Source of the DNA: Petrachloros mirabilis ULC683
GTDB lineage: Bacteria > Cyanobacteriota > Cyanobacteriia > Thermosynechococcales > Thermosynechococcaceae
Length of the DNA: 64,000 nucleotides
Reading direction: 5' to 3'
Assembly: GCF_009939295.1 (NCBI RefSeq)
Contig: NZ_WVIC01000010.1
Location: forward strand, 1 to 64,000
Shown here in pieces: positions 32,987-44,300 of this stretch. The notes beneath the pieces were generated by a model. It saw only the letters and a list, made by a program, of their open reading frames with translations, did not search any database and had not been told where the DNA came from. Position 1 is the stretch's first letter. Every line of letters begins with the position of its first letter. The position numbers were made by a program, and so were the translations under genes.

Positions 32987-33347
32987 GGGTGGACCTCACA
33001 TTGGAGATTTAATTCTCAATGTTCTTTTGGCTTTCACGGTGATTTGTATTCCCCTGACTGTGGGGGCGATTGTCCGGGCGCTGTGGCTGCGTTATCGGAT
33101 TACCAATCGTCGGATTACGGTTGAAGGCGGATGGTTGGGACGAGATCGTTCGGATGTCATCTACTCGGAAATTAAGCAGGTGGTGACGGTCGCTAGAGGC
33201 ATTGGTCTCTGGGGCGATATGGTCATTACCCTCAAAGATGGAAATCGCTTGGAACTGAGGGCCGTCCCGAAGTTTAGGGATATTGCGGCCTATATCCAAG
33301 ACAAGATTAAGCTGGCACCACAGGTCGCAAGTACAGCAGCGGACTAA
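32958..33347 (+). CDS. Bacterial PH-domain (bPH2/DUF304) membrane protein
   Basis: A 129-residue protein with one membrane helix near the N-terminus (LILNVLLAFTVICIPLTVGA). The bPH2 domain follows (RITNRRITVEGGWLGRDRSD, then LKDGNRLELRAVPKF). This gene between rnpA and yidC is a typical cyanobacterial arrangement, and co-transcription suggests a role near membrane-protein insertion, though none is shown. It overlaps rnpA by 29 bases in another frame, so translation is probably coupled. Confidence 0.82.
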   Translation: MGIREEVYYEGGPHIGDLILNVLLAFTVICIPLTVGAIVRALWLRYRITNRRITVEGGWLGRDRSDVIYSEIKQVVTVARGIGLWGDMVITLKDGNRLELRAVPKFRDIAAYIQDKIKLAPQVASTAAD

Positions 33348-33504
33348 AGCAACGAGCTTATCGCATTGGGTTTGGAGTAATGCCTCTAAGCCCAAGGCGG
33401 TGCTCGAAGTGTCCAGATGACTGGTGCTCGGGACGATTGGAGAATGCTTGCTCTGGCATTGAGGCCGCGATCGCAACTTATATGTGTGGATGAACTAAAA
33501 ACTG

Positions 33505-34692
33505 ATGGACTTTGGTATTGGCTTTCTCTCAGACAACGTCATGCTGCCGATCCTGGATTTTTTTTACGGGATTGTGCCGAGCTATGGTCTGGCGATTGTG
33601 GCGTTAACCCTGGTCATTCGTCTGGCGTTGTACCCACTCAATGCAGGTCAGATTCGCAACATGCGCAAAATGCGGGTCGTTCAGCCTCTGATGCAAAAGC
33701 GTCAGCAAGAAATCCGAGAACGCTATAAAAATGATCCGGCTAAATTGCAAGAAGAGCAGGCCAAGCTGATTCAAGAGTTTGGCAATCCCCTGGCCGGATG
33801 CTTGCCGTTGTTGATTCAGATGCCAATTCTCTTTGCCCTCTTTGCCACCCTGCGGGGATCGCCCTTTTCTGACATTAACTACTCCATCAATTTACAAATT
33901 CTGCCTCGTGACCAGATCGAGCAGATTCAACCTCAACCCTTTGCCAGCAAAGCCCAAAATATTTACGTTGCCGATGGCGTTCACTATCCCGTAGCGGCTC
34001 TGGCTCCAACGGGTACCCGTCTGGTGGTTGGGCAGAGCACTGATTTGGCCTTCCAAACTGCGGATGGCAAGCCCTTAGAGAAGCTGGTCACCGAGCAGGG
34101 CACACCCCCCGCTCAACTGCAACCTCGCTGGCGAGTCACCAAAGGGGCAGAGCGTGTTCAGGTCGATGCAGGACAGATTACGGCCTTACAGCCTGGAGAT
34201 GTAACCCTCCAGGGCACTGTACCGGGAATTGCTGCTCAAAAAGGTTTCTTATTTATTAGCGCCCTAGGTCGTGTGGGCGTGGTGGATGATGATCTGATGA
34301 GCGCCGAAGGCAACGGCATTAACCTCAACGCCATCCATTGGGATATTTTGATCATGGTGTTGGGCTTCGGAATTAGCCTCTATGTCAACCAGTTGCTCTC
34401 AGGACAGGGGGGCGGCTCCAATGATCAGCAGCAAGCCATCAATAAGTTTTTGCCCATTATTTTTTCAGGGATGTTTCTGTTTTTCCCCCTGCCTGCCGGG
34501 GTGCTGCTCTACATGCTGATTGCCAATATTTTTCAAACAGCTCAGAGCTTCATTCTCTATAAAGAGCCCCTGCCAGAAAACCTGCAAAAAATTGTGGACA
34601 CCGAGCAGAAAAAGACAAGCACCGATGGCCGCTCAACCTTGCCCTTTGAGCCCAAGCGCGCCAAGAAAAAAGCTTCCCCTAGCGAAAAATGA
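33505..34692 (+). CDS. yidC: Membrane protein insertase YidC/Oxa1
   Basis: A 395-residue insertase that places proteins into the plasma and thylakoid membranes. The N-terminal helix leads into the conserved cytoplasmic hairpin ([20 protein letters not shown]), and the core helix block [20 protein letters not shown] follows. The cyanobacterial form has a lumen-side insert in the middle (residues ~145-260). The last helices end at [15 protein letters not shown]. The basic tail fits ribosome contact. The gene overlaps khpB by four bases (ATGA), so the two are translationally coupled. Confidence 0.95.
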   Translation: MDFGIGFLSDNVMLPILDFFYGIVPSYGLAIVALTLVIRLALYPLNAGQIRNMRKMRVVQPLMQKRQQEIRERYKNDPAKLQEEQAKLIQEFGNPLAGCLPLLIQMPILFALFATLRGSPFSDINYSINLQILPRDQIEQIQPQPFASKAQNIYVADGVHYPVAALAPTGTRLVVGQSTDLAFQTADGKPLEKLVTEQGTPPAQLQPRWRVTKGAERVQVDAGQITALQPGDVTLQGTVPGIAAQKGFLFISALGRVGVVDDDLMSAEGNGINLNAIHWDILIMVLGFGISLYVNQLLSGQGGGSNDQQQAINKFLPIIFSGMFLFFPLPAGVLLYMLIANIFQTAQSFILYKEPLPENLQKIVDTEQKKTSTDGRSTLPFEPKRAKKKASPSEK

Positions 34693-35204
34693 ACGCTGAA
34701 TCAATCCAACGTGCCCAGACTTGGCTCACGGATCTTCTGAGCCTGATGGGGTATCCTACAACCATTTCAGTTGAGCAACCTGCCTTTGCCCAAGAGCGAC
34801 TCAATCACTTTGGGGGCTGTTGGCTCACGGTTGAGCCAGACAAGCTGAAGACAGCACAGATTAACGCGCTCACCACCGCCGATGGCGAAGCATTGGATGC
34901 CATTCAGTACTTGCTGAATGTCACCCTCAACTTGGGGCAGTCGGCGGAAACCCAAGAAGCCTATACCGTTGAGTTAAACCAGTGTCGTGAGCACCACTAT
35001 AGCCGCCTCATCGATCTGGCCGAAGAAGCTGCGGCCACTGCCCGCCAAACTCAGTCAGAGTTTGAAATGCCTCCCCTCACGGCGGCTGAACGTCGCTTGG
35101 TGCATACGCTTCTGGTATCAGAGCCTAATCTCGAAACCTTTAGCCAAGGGGAGGGCGCACAGCGGCGACTGATTGTGCGCTATGTCTCTGGGCAGGACTC
35201 TTAG
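34689..35204 (+). CDS. khpB: Jag/KhpB-type R3H-domain RNA-binding protein
   Basis: A 171-residue protein. An N-terminal region and a KH-like middle part ([20 protein letters not shown]) precede an R3H-type domain near the end with [10 protein letters not shown], in which Arg and His are separated by three residues. KhpB partners with KhpA in RNA binding and affects cell shape and gene regulation in other bacteria. It directly follows yidC with a four-base overlap, as in many genomes. A khpA gene is not in the window. Confidence 0.85.
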   Translation: MNAESIQRAQTWLTDLLSLMGYPTTISVEQPAFAQERLNHFGGCWLTVEPDKLKTAQINALTTADGEALDAIQYLLNVTLNLGQSAETQEAYTVELNQCREHHYSRLIDLAEEAAATARQTQSEFEMPPLTAAERRLVHTLLVSEPNLETFSQGEGAQRRLIVRYVSGQDS

Positions 35205-35219
35205 AGAAGGTACAGTCCC

Positions 35220-35717
35220 ATGGAGCCAATCTACCTCCCCCAGCTTGCCAAAGCCTGGCAAAAAACTGAAACTCAAACCATCCAAACCTATTTGCCGACC
35301 CTAGCGACCTTGACCCCCGTACAAGGGGTCTTGAAGGCCGTTCACCAAGGCAATTACCTACAGGTTTCAACCGAGCTGGAGACGATTGTCACCTTGAGCT
35401 GCGATCGCTGCCTCCAGCAATACAATCAGCGCCTCAGCATTCAGCCCACCGAGTTAATTTGGCTGACCGAAGCTGAGGATTTACTGCCGGAACCAAACAC
35501 CTGCGAAGACAGCGATTTGCTAGAAGCGCTCCCCAGCCATGGTTATTTTGACCCCGAGGACTGGGTTTACCAGCAGCTTTGTCTGGCACTCCCCCAGCAG
35601 CAGATCTGTATGGAAACCTGTACTGGAATAGCCCCTCAGTACGCTACAGACCCCTCTAGTAGCCTGGATCGGCGTTGGGCTGCCCTAGCCGATCTACGCC
35701 ATCAGTTGGAGTCTTAG
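35220..35717 (+). CDS. DUF177/YceD-family protein
   Basis: A 165-residue acidic protein with the YceD pattern: a CDRCLQQYNQRL block, an acidic middle stretch (LTEAEDLLPEPNTCEDSDLL) and GYFDPEDWVYQQLCLALPQQ. Plant and bacterial relatives influence 23S rRNA processing and ribosome assembly, and the gene often stands beside rpmF in other phyla. Here it ends the yidC group, 15 bases after khpB. Confidence 0.85.
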   Translation: MEPIYLPQLAKAWQKTETQTIQTYLPTLATLTPVQGVLKAVHQGNYLQVSTELETIVTLSCDRCLQQYNQRLSIQPTELIWLTEAEDLLPEPNTCEDSDLLEALPSHGYFDPEDWVYQQLCLALPQQQICMETCTGIAPQYATDPSSSLDRRWAALADLRHQLES

Positions 35718-35887
35718 GAGCCTGTCAGCTTTGATTTGAGGCATAGGCTCTCCAACATTTTCCGGAGGGAACACTAGCTTTTTTCCAGGGTGAATCGGCC
35801 ACCCTACTTGGATCAATATGGCATTTTTTTGCCATGAATGTGGGTTTCATACTAGAATTAATGATTGTGTTCAATCTGAGCTTAGCC

Positions 35888-36085
35888 ATGCCCAAACTTA
35901 AAACTCGGCGCTCTGCTGCCAAGCGATTCCAAAAAAGTGGCAGTGGCAAATTTATGCGGCGCAAAGCCTTTAAAAATCACCTGCTAGAGCATAAATCCAC
36001 CAGTCGCAAAAGCCGTCTTTCCCAAAAAACAACGGCCAGTGAAGCCAACGCGGATAATATTCGCCTGATGCTTCCCTACGCATAA
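35888..36085 (+). CDS. rpmI: 50S ribosomal protein L35
   Basis: A 65-residue basic protein starting [20 protein letters not shown], the L35 signature, of normal length. The ATG at 35888 is used although the frame stays open 18 codons upstream. Before the gene, a short inverted repeat (ATGGCATTTTTTTGCCAT near 35818) might form part of a leader that controls the rpmI-rplT operon; that is speculative. rplT follows after 26 bases. Confidence 0.95.
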   Translation: MPKLKTRRSAAKRFQKSGSGKFMRRKAFKNHLLEHKSTSRKSRLSQKTTASEANADNIRLMLPYA

Positions 36086-36111
36086 GTATAAGTAGACAAG
36101 GACTCCAACCT

Positions 36112-36471
36112 ATGACTCGTGTCAAGCGCGGTAATGTTGCCCGCAAACGCCGCAAAAAAGTTCTCAAACTCGCCCAGGGCTTCCGAGGATCTCACTCACG
36201 CCTGTTTCGCATCGCCAATCAACAGGTGATGAAGGCATTGCGGAATGCCTACCGCGATCGCAGGAAGCGCAAGCGTGACTTCCGGCGTCTCTGGATTGCC
36301 AGAATTAATGCCGCAGCTCGACAACAGGGCATGAGTTATAGCCAACTGATTGGAGCGCTCAAAAAAGCAAACATCCAACTCAACCGCAAAATGCTGGCTC
36401 AATTGGCCTTCATGGATCCTGATGCCTTTGGGGAAGTGGTCACTCTGGCAAGTCAAGCCAAATCTGCGTAG
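36112..36471 (+). CDS. rplT: 50S ribosomal protein L20
   Basis: A 119-residue L20 with the typical start [20 protein letters not shown] and the later block [21 protein letters not shown]20 is needed early in large-subunit assembly and often represses its own operon by binding the mRNA. It pairs with rpmI; infC, which precedes them in many bacteria, is absent here. Confidence 0.96.
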   Translation: MTRVKRGNVARKRRKKVLKLAQGFRGSHSRLFRIANQQVMKALRNAYRDRRKRKRDFRRLWIARINAAARQQGMSYSQLIGALKKANIQLNRKMLAQLAFMDPDAFGEVVTLASQAKSA

Positions 36472-36836
36472 TGGCACCAGCCTCGGGGGAGACGAGGGTC
36501 TGTTGCGAAGTAAAAGTAAAACCATTGATGACCCAGCCCAAACTGATTCTCAGCAGTCTTGCCAAGAGTCTGGGTTGGGTCTTTTGGTGAGACGCAATAG
36601 GAGTTGCCACACTGCCAAGGAGATTTTGCGGGGATTGGCGTCCTAGGATACTATATCTGGATAAGTCACTCTATCGTCTGTTTGCAACTTCCTTTTGCTC
36701 GCCCAACGACAAGTTCCCAGAGCCGTGCTGAGGGGCAATGTAGGGGTAAACCTTAGTTGGGGATGAGCCGGGTTTTCCCGACTCAATTGTGGGCAAGGGT
36801 TCTCTCAATTTTGAACCCATTTTGGGGTTTTTCCTC
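36472..36836. other. Intergenic region with a weak hairpin, no gene seen
   Basis: Ten bases after rplT a CCTCG...CGAGG hairpin (36481-36497) may end the ribosomal transcript, but no U-run follows. The rest of the 365-base gap lacks a supported reading frame; a GTG at 36789 would lengthen the next gene but has no ribosome site. Confidence 0.4.
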
Positions 36837-38756
36837 ATGACTGGAGAAAAAATAACCGACGGCGGCTCCTCGGCCATTGAGCCTCAGCAGATCCCCGAGA
36901 CACCAGATGTCCAGAGTGCTGAATCTCAGCCAGCTCCAAAACAGCGGTGGTTTCAGCGGGTAACGGGACGCGGGGGGGCATGGCTATTGCCCCTCGCCTT
37001 GTCGGGTGTCACTGGCTGGGCAGCCTTGCAGTGGGTTGCGGGGCTACCGCCGTTGCCCGAGTGTCAAAATCCTGTGCAACTTACTGATGCCTCCCGCTTA
37101 TATTGTGCAGATCGCTCCGCCCAAAGTGGCGAATCAGATGACTTGATCGCTGCTCTAGCCTTGGTCTCTGATTGGGGGGAAAGTCATCCACTCCATGGTC
37201 AGACCCAACGGCTAATGGATGGGTGGTCTCAGTCCTTGCTGGGCAATGCCCGAGCTGAGGTTGAGTCGGGGAACTTAGAATCGGCCATTGAATTGGCGGA
37301 GCAGGTGCCCGAGGGCAGTAGCTTTTACCCAGAGGCTCAAGAGTTTATTCAGGACTGGCAGCAGAACTGGGATAAGGGGGCAGATATTGTTCAGGCTGGG
37401 CGCGATGCCATTGCAGCTCAAGATTGGGGAACCGCTCATACCCACGTGCGGGAACTGGTGGAGCTAGGCAGCGATCACTGGCAGGAGCAGGCCAATCGAC
37501 TCACGGCTGAGATTACCGTGGAGCAAGCCGCCTTTCGAGAGCTTAATGCCGCAGGAGACATTGCCGCCTATGGGAGGGTTGAGGACTTGACGGAAGCCAT
37601 TTATCGTGCCAATAAAATTGCTCCGGAGCGGTTGGCGCGTCAGGCCGTTGAGCGCCGAATTGATGAGTGGAGTCAAGAACTGCTGGAGATCGCTGAGTAT
37701 TTTCAGGCAATTGGGGAACAAAACCGTGCGATCGCAGCTGCTGAGCAGATTCCCCCAGATACTTCAGTCTATGCCAAAGCCCAAGCCTATGTGCAGCATA
37801 GCCGCGCCCAATCTGCTGCTGAACCAGGACAATTCTGGTCCTACGTGCAAGCCTGGGCCTTAGCGTCACAAGTTGAAGCAGAATCAACCCTGAAGCCAGA
37901 GGCGCAAACCCAGGTTCAAGAATGGCAGCAGGCCATTCAAAATTTAGGTCAAATTCAACTGGCTAAATGGTTTGCTGGATTTGACCAAATCTTTGCCTAT
38001 CGGTTAGCCATGGATCATGTGGCCCTAGTCACCCCAGAGCAGCCCCGTCGAATTGAAGCTCAAACCTTGCTGGCCAATTGGCGCAACCAAGTGGATGCCT
38101 TTACCGATCGCCAATTCATTGCCCGAGGTCAACAGTTTGCCTCAATGAATACCCTGGCAGGTCTAAAAGCAGCCCTGATCGAAGTGAGCAAAATTGCTCA
38201 AGGTCGTCCACTGAGATCCCAGGCTCGCAATCTCTTGGCTGAGTGGCAAGCCGCCATTGAGCGCATTGAAGATCAGCCCATTTTAGATCAGGCCAGACGC
38301 CTAGCAGAATCTGGAGACCTCGATGCAGCCATTCAGGTGGCCGAGCGTATTTCCTTTGGACGGTCACTCTATGGAGATGCCCAAGCCGAGATTGGCGGCT
38401 GGGTGGCTCAAATTCAAACCGTCACCGATCGACCCCTATTGCAGGAAGCTGATGCTCTAGCCAATCAAGGACGCTTATCTGAAGCCATTGCGGTCGCCTC
38501 CGAAATTTCCTTTGGTCGTGCCCTTTACTTTGATGCCCAGGATCGGATTGCCCAGTGGGCCTCGGAGCGCGATCGCATCCTAGCAGCCCAACGCCCAGAA
38601 CCAGAAACCACCCAGCCCAGCACCCTGGAGGTCGAGACTGAACCCACTTTCAGTGAAGTCTTGCCCCCAGAACCGCCCAGCACCAGTGAGTCCCTTCCGA
38701 CAGAGCCCCCATTGGAAAATAGCACCAGCCCTGGGTCCGAAGCCGAAAACTTCTAA
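36837..38756 (+). CDS. Membrane-anchored helical-repeat protein, unknown function
   Basis: About 639 residues: a polar N-terminus, one membrane helix (GAWLLPLALSGVTGWAALQW), and an extended region of helical-hairpin repeats of about 65 residues. The repeated phrase is A-I-x-V-A-x-x-I-S-F-G-R-x-L-Y-x-D-A-Q near residues 495 and 560, with weaker copies earlier (LAEQVPEGSSFYPEAQEFIQ, AAEQIPPDTSVYAKAQAYVQ). The tail is Pro/Glu-rich. This TPR-like architecture suggests a scaffold in the periplasm or lumen. I do not recognise a specific family. Confidence 0.65.
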   Translation: MTGEKITDGGSSAIEPQQIPETPDVQSAESQPAPKQRWFQRVTGRGGAWLLPLALSGVTGWAALQWVAGLPPLPECQNPVQLTDASRLYCADRSAQSGESDDLIAALALVSDWGESHPLHGQTQRLMDGWSQSLLGNARAEVESGNLESAIELAEQVPEGSSFYPEAQEFIQDWQQNWDKGADIVQAGRDAIAAQDWGTAHTHVRELVELGSDHWQEQANRLTAEITVEQAAFRELNAAGDIAAYGRVEDLTEAIYRANKIAPERLARQAVERRIDEWSQELLEIAEYFQAIGEQNRAIAAAEQIPPDTSVYAKAQAYVQHSRAQSAAEPGQFWSYVQAWALASQVEAESTLKPEAQTQVQEWQQAIQNLGQIQLAKWFAGFDQIFAYRLAMDHVALVTPEQPRRIEAQTLLANWRNQVDAFTDRQFIARGQQFASMNTLAGLKAALIEVSKIAQGRPLRSQARNLLAEWQAAIERIEDQPILDQARRLAESGDLDAAIQVAERISFGRSLYGDAQAEIGGWVAQIQTVTDRPLLQEADALANQGRLSEAIAVASEISFGRALYFDAQDRIAQWASERDRILAAQRPEPETTQPSTLEVETEPTFSEVLPPEPPSTSESLPTEPPLENSTSPGSEAENF

Positions 38757-38907
38757 CCCCCTGCGTGATAGGATCAACTCCTAGGTTTATTGCCTGTCGC
38801 GGGTTGGCGGGGGCCAATCTCTTTGACGTACCCTCACTTCACAGGATGACTTGGGCTTTAGCCTTCACAGGATGGCTAGGTTTTTCGTTGGCACTAAATG
38901 TACGTCT

Positions 38908-40269
38908 ATGCAGTTTTCTAAAATTCTGATTGCCAATCGTGGCGAAATTGCCCTGAGAATCCTGCGAACCTGTGAAGAAATGGGCATTGCCACCGTTGCA
39001 GTTCACTCCACAGTGGATCGCCACGCCCTCCATGTGCAATTGGCAGATGAAGCCGTCTGCATTGGTGAAGCCATTAGCAGTAAGAGCTATCTGAATATTC
39101 CCAACATCATTGCCGCAGCATTAACCCGTAATGCCACAGCGATTCATCCTGGCTATGGATTTTTGGCTGAAAATGCCCGCTTTGCCGAGATCTGTGCCGA
39201 TCATAAAATTCACTTCATTGGTCCGACCCCCGCAGCCATGCTGGCCATGGGGGACAAATCCACGGCCAAGGCGACCATGCAGCAAGCTGGCGTACCGACT
39301 ATCCCCGGCAGCAAGGGTCTGGTCACTGACGAAGCCGAAGCCCAGCAAATAGCCAATCGGATTGGCTACCCTGTGATGATTAAAGCCACGGCGGGGGGAG
39401 GTGGCCGGGGAATGCGCTTGGTGAGAAATCCAGATGACCTAGGTAAGCTCTTTTGGGCAGCCCAAGGAGAAGCCGAGGCCGCCTTTGGCAACCCAGGGGT
39501 GTATTTAGAAAAATTTGTCGATCAGCCCCGACACATTGAGTTTCAGATTTTAGCCGATGCCCACGGCCAAGTCATTCACCTGGGAGAGCGGGACTGCTCC
39601 ATTCAACGCCGTCACCAAAAGCTTTTGGAAGAAGCCCCAAGCATGGCGCTGAATCCGATACTCCGCCAGCAAATGGGTGAGGCAGCGGTGCGGGCAGCTC
39701 AATCGATTCACTATGTGGGGGCAGGCACCGTTGAGTTTCTGCTGGCTCCCTCCGGGGACTTCTACTTTATGGAGATGAATACCCGGATCCAGGTTGAGCA
39801 TCCGGTCACGGAAATGATTACGGGCTTAGATCTGATTGCGGAACAAATTCGAGTCGCCCAAGGCGAGAAACTGAGCCTCAGCCAAGATCAGGTCAGCCTC
39901 CAAGGTCATGCCATTGAGTGCCGCATTAATGCCGAAGATCCAGAGCATAATTTTCGACCCCATCCCGGTCGCATCAGCGCCTATTTACCGCCTGGCGGGC
40001 CAGGGGTGCGGATTGACTCCCATGTCTATACAGACTACGAGATCCCCCCTTACTACGATTCGTTGATTGGCAAGCTCATTGTCTGGGGGCCAGATCGCGA
40101 CGCCGCCATCAAGCGCATGAAACGTGCCCTCCGCGAATGTGCGATTACCGGACTGCCAACCACGATCAGCTTTCACCAGAAAATTTTGGAAAACTCGGCC
40201 TTTCTTGACGGCAAGGTTTACACCGATTTCGTGGAAAAAATGATGCAGCCTAAACCGCAAGACCCTTAA
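38908..40269 (+). CDS. accC: Biotin carboxylase subunit of acetyl-CoA carboxylase
   Basis: A 453-residue ATP-grasp enzyme that carboxylates biotin on the carrier protein, the first step of fatty-acid synthesis. It begins [20 protein letters not shown]. The ATP-grasp glycine loop [10 protein letters not shown], the active-site [18 protein letters not shown] and the catalytic [14 protein letters not shown] segment are intact. The ATG at 38908 fits the family N-terminus better than the upstream 38851. accB is not adjacent; cyanobacterial acc genes are often scattered. Confidence 0.95.
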   Translation: MQFSKILIANRGEIALRILRTCEEMGIATVAVHSTVDRHALHVQLADEAVCIGEAISSKSYLNIPNIIAAALTRNATAIHPGYGFLAENARFAEICADHKIHFIGPTPAAMLAMGDKSTAKATMQQAGVPTIPGSKGLVTDEAEAQQIANRIGYPVMIKATAGGGGRGMRLVRNPDDLGKLFWAAQGEAEAAFGNPGVYLEKFVDQPRHIEFQILADAHGQVIHLGERDCSIQRRHQKLLEEAPSMALNPILRQQMGEAAVRAAQSIHYVGAGTVEFLLAPSGDFYFMEMNTRIQVEHPVTEMITGLDLIAEQIRVAQGEKLSLSQDQVSLQGHAIECRINAEDPEHNFRPHPGRISAYLPPGGPGVRIDSHVYTDYEIPPYYDSLIGKLIVWGPDRDAAIKRMKRALRECAITGLPTTISFHQKILENSAFLDGKVYTDFVEKMMQPKPQDP

Positions 40270-40388
40270 GGAGTCTCTTCACTTTGTCTGGAGCGATGGC
40301 TGAGTCCCCAGAAGTGGATGGGGGTTAAATTCTCAGGGTCTGCGCCCCCTCAAAATTTTCCTGACGGAACCCTGAGTGCCCTTTCGCT

Positions 40389-41204
40389 TTATTCCTTCAC
40401 CTGCAAGGTCTGCTGGGTGGCTGTCACAACCCCTAGGGGATCTGGGGGGGTGTCTTGACTTGGTTCCATGTGCAGCCATAGCAAAAACTCCAAATTGCCT
40501 GCTGGCCCAGCCAGGGGAGAACCCGTTAACCCCCGAAGGTGCCAGCCCTGCACTGTGGCGGCTGCTAGGACGGTTGCGATCGCATCAACTTGAGCCTGAG
40601 GATCGCGCACGACCCCTTTTTTGCCAATTCGGTCTTTGCCCACTTCAAACTGGGGCTTGACCAGCAGCACCGCTTCCCGAGGCGGCTGAAGCAGGTGCCA
40701 AAAGGAACTGAGCACCTTGGTTAAGGAAATAAACGACACATCCATGACCCCCAAGTCTGGCCAGGGGACATCGGGTGGATACAGGTCTTCTGGGGTGAGA
40801 TAGCGTAAATTGGTGCGCTCTCGCAGCGCCACGCGGGGGTCAGTTCGTAGACTCCAGGCCACCTGCCCATAGCCTACATCGACGCCATAAACCTGACGGG
40901 CTCCCGCTTGCAGCAGACAGTCTGTAAACCCACCTGTAGAAATGCCACCATCTAGGCAGATGCGATCGCGCACCCCAATCGGAAAAGTTGTCAGAGCTTT
41001 GGCCAGCTTTTCGCCCCCCCGGGACACATAGGGGGACTTCGCCTTGACCTGGATGGTGGCTGCCGTAGACACCTCAGTGCCGGGTTTATCCACCACCTGC
41101 TGATTGACCTGCACCTCACCAGCGCGAATCACACGTTGTGCCTGCTGCCGAGAAGGACAGAGACTCCGTTCCACCAATAGAAGATCCAAGCGCTGCTTGC
41201 TCAA
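40389..41204 (-). CDS. tlyA: TlyA-family rRNA 2'-O-methyltransferase
   Basis: A 271-residue protein with an S4 RNA-binding domain (residues 1-60, RLDLLLVERSLCPSRQQAQR) followed by an FtsJ/TlyA methyltransferase domain with SAM motif LDGGISTGGFTDCLL. It also has the catalytic-region blocks DVSFISLTKVLSSFWHLLQP and LLVKPQFEVGKDRIG. TlyA homologues methylate ribosomal RNA at C1409/C1920; older names call it hemolysin. It starts at TTG. The CheA-type gene and a repeat element lie upstream. Confidence 0.88.
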   Translation of the reverse strand: MSKQRLDLLLVERSLCPSRQQAQRVIRAGEVQVNQQVVDKPGTEVSTAATIQVKAKSPYVSRGGEKLAKALTTFPIGVRDRICLDGGISTGGFTDCLLQAGARQVYGVDVGYGQVAWSLRTDPRVALRERTNLRYLTPEDLYPPDVPWPDLGVMDVSFISLTKVLSSFWHLLQPPREAVLLVKPQFEVGKDRIGKKGVVRDPQAQVDAIATVLAAATVQGWHLRGLTGSPLAGPAGNLEFLLWLHMEPSQDTPPDPLGVVTATQQTLQVKE

Positions 41205-41222
41205 AACTTTACAGGCATGTAA

Positions 41223-41366
41223 GAGCTGGTTTAAAAACTTTCTAACGCCTTGCTCCGCCCCCTAAATCCCCCATTTTGGGGGACTTAAGAGTGATCAAAG
41301 CCCCCCAGAATGGGGGGTTGGGGGGCGAATGTAGAGCATGGGAGGATTTTAAAGACAGCCTCTAAA
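41223..41366. repeat. C-rich palindromic dispersed element
   Basis: Paired C-run/G-run arms (CCCCCTAAATCCCCCATTTTGGGGG and CCCCCCAGAATGGGGGGTTG) are flanked by imperfect terminal repeats: GAGCTGGTTTAAAAACT on the left and, reverse-complemented, GAGGCTGTCTTTAAAATC on the right. This end type also appears at 53-110 and 19515-19700, and differs from the 2.1 and 55.5 kb copies. It occupies the gap between tlyA and the CheA operon. Confidence 0.65.
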
Positions 41367-41392
41367 CACCCCACTAGGAGGGCTGATCACTA

Positions 41393-44300
41393 TTATGCCT
41401 CAGTACCTAGCGGCACAGGCTCCGGGGCACAATACTGCTGCACCCTTTGAATCAGCTCAGCCGTCGAGAACCCTTTGTTCAAGTAATCATTGGCACCCAG
41501 GCGTTTAGCCTCATGACCCCACTCTTCAGAGAGCCGCGAAGACACCACCAGAATCGGCATGGTGAATTGCGCCTGACGACAGCGATCAATCAGGGTGAAG
41601 CCATCCATATTCGGCATCTCCACATCTGTAATCACCAGATCTGGCATCCGATTAGACTGAAGCCATTGCCATGCCTCTGCCCCATCTTGACAGGCATGGG
41701 TAGTAAAGCCATAGGTATTAAGGCTGCTTTCGAGACGACGGCGCATCAGTGCAGCGTCATCCACGACCAGAATGGTAATAGTATTAGACCCTACAGCCGA
41801 TTCAGGTTCATCCGGGCGGTGGGTGAGCGCAGGGGTTTGCTGAATCACCTGCACCAGTGCTTCTGGATCCAAAACAGAAATGAGCCGACCATCTGCCTGC
41901 AAACTCACCCCCATCATGCCAGCAGGAGGCACCAGCGGACTCGGAAGCGGTTGAATGAGCAGTTCTGCCTGCTCTAGCAGATCATCGGCAATCAGCCAAT
42001 AGTCTGCACCGCCAACGCGAGTGCGCAGTCCAATGGCTGTCTCGGGCCAAAGGTGATCACCGGGCTGCCAATAGGAGAGTAATTCAAAGCCAGGTGCTGT
42101 ACCGCGCTCGGTGGTCACCGTCCACGAACACGCAGTGGCAGAAGCATTATTGCGCTTGACCTGGACGCTGCTGAGCAACACGGTTTCTTGAATATCTTCA
42201 GTGGGAACAGCCACCGTCCGATCATTGACTTGCAGCAAAATGCAGGGCACTAGCAACTGGGGTGCCGGAATTTCGATCTGGAACGTGGTGCCCCGTCCGG
42301 GCTGGGTGGTGAGGCTGAGGCGTCCTCCCATGCGGGCAATTTGGGCAGCCACCACATCCATGCCAACCCCGCGCCCCGAGACTTCACTCACGGCAGCGCG
42401 AGAGCTAAAGCCAGGTTGGCACAGCACCGCTAACAGATTAGCAGGGGTAGAGGTTTGGGTGAGTGGAAACCCTCCGGCCTCGGCAAGGCGTTGTACAGTT
42501 TCGGCATCAATGCCACGGCCATCATCTTGCAGGCTCAACCGGTAGAGATTGCCCCGTCGCTGCACACTTAAGTGCACCAGTCCTTGGACGGGTTTCCCTT
42601 GATTCAGGCGCTCATCCACCGCTTCTAGGCCATGGTCATAGGCGTTACGCAACAGATGCAGCAGGGCGGGTTCCAGTTGCTGGACGACCCCAGCATCCAG
42701 TTCCACCTGCTCGCCTTCGACCACTAGCTGCGCTGGTTTGCCATAGCGGTTGGTCAGGTCGCGGACAATGGCACGGGCGCGCAAACTCAGGTTGCGGAAA
42801 GGAACCAGGCGGCTCGATTCAATGCCATCCTTGAGGCGGATAATGTCTCGATCCAGTTGGCTAAATCCATGCACGGCTTGCTGAGTCATGCCTTCGAGTT
42901 CACTGCCCAACTCGGACATGCGCAGAATATTTTCCAGCAGACGGTTAATGGTGGCGTATCCCTGGCGATAGCGCTCTAGGGTCAGACCGTTGGGGGCTTC
43001 TTGTTCATCGCTGAGGCTGCGGAGTAGGGCATAGTCGTCTTGGAGTTGACGCAGGTGGGTAATGGACTGGGCACTCTCGCGGGTCAGTGTGGTCATCTGA
43101 GCCATGTGTGCTTGGAGTGTCCGGGATAGAGTCAAAGCAGAACGAGCCGTGAGCAAGGCTGCCACCATACGTTGAGAGGACTGATCTAACCGAGCCAGCG
43201 GCACCGGGATTTGAACGCCCGCCTTCTCACTTGACTTGGGCATGGACTGGGACGGAGCTGGCAAAAGAGGCTCTGCTGCCTCGGACTGGTGGGGAAACAG
43301 TCCCATCTCAGCGTCCATGGGGGTGGATGACGGAGCAGCCAGGGACTCAGGAAGCGAACGGCTTTCTGGAAGGGTCAGCTCCTCCGGTGCGGATGTCAGA
43401 TCCTGAGCTAGGGTAGCGGGCAAATCGAAATCAAAGTCGCGGGTTAGCCCTTCGCTGAGGCTAGCCAGGGCAGAGGCTTCCATCTCCTCAGCCCCATTGA
43501 GGTGGGTTTGAGGATGATTCATCTCCAGATTGAGGTCGGCCAGCCCAAAGGCATCGAGGAAGGAGGGGGTGCTGTCTAGATCTGGGGAGATGGCAAGGGC
43601 GTCTAGATCAAGCGAGAAGTCTGGTTCCAAATTGAAATCAAAGGAGCTGGCCATCTCAGTGTCTAGCTCAGCACTTAAGCCTGGCATCCAGTCCTCGTCT
43701 GCTGCCGGGATAGCCAGATCAGCCAATTCCAGCTCCAATGCCATGGGGTCTGGACGCTCAAGCGTGGGCAACGATATGCCCTCTGAAGGGGAGGCGATCT
43801 CGGGCACATACTCTGGGGGCAACGCTGACTCTAGGGCTGGGGTTAAATGCCCACCACCCTTAGCGCAGTCTTTGAGCACCTGAAGATAGATGGGCCACTG
43901 CTGTTGCCACGGTGCCCCCTGGGATGCGCCCAAAAGAGATTCACTGCGGGCAATCAAAGCAGTCCACCCTGAGGCAAGCTGAAGATCTTGGCCGATGCTG
44001 CGCAGATGAGCTAAGGTTTGATGGGCTGTGGCTTGGGCTTCTTGGGGAATGGGGGCTGAAGCTGTAAGGCTGCTCAGAGCCATTTCTAGCTCTAGAACCA
44101 CTAAGTCAAAGCCCTGTTCGGCAAATTCTTGATGAACTTGGGACAGTTCGCTCCAATTGGGCAGATACCGCTGGCGGATCAACTCATGGAGGGTTTTGAC
44201 GCGCTCGACAGTGGGCTGCACCTGTGCGATCGCAGCCTCCCCTCCATCGGTAATTTCTAAACTGCTGCCCAAGAGTTCGCCCGCCTCCATGAGCATCTGG

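Noticed and set aside
36481-36497. Intrinsic terminator after rplT
   Set aside because: The stem is only five pairs and no U-tract follows.
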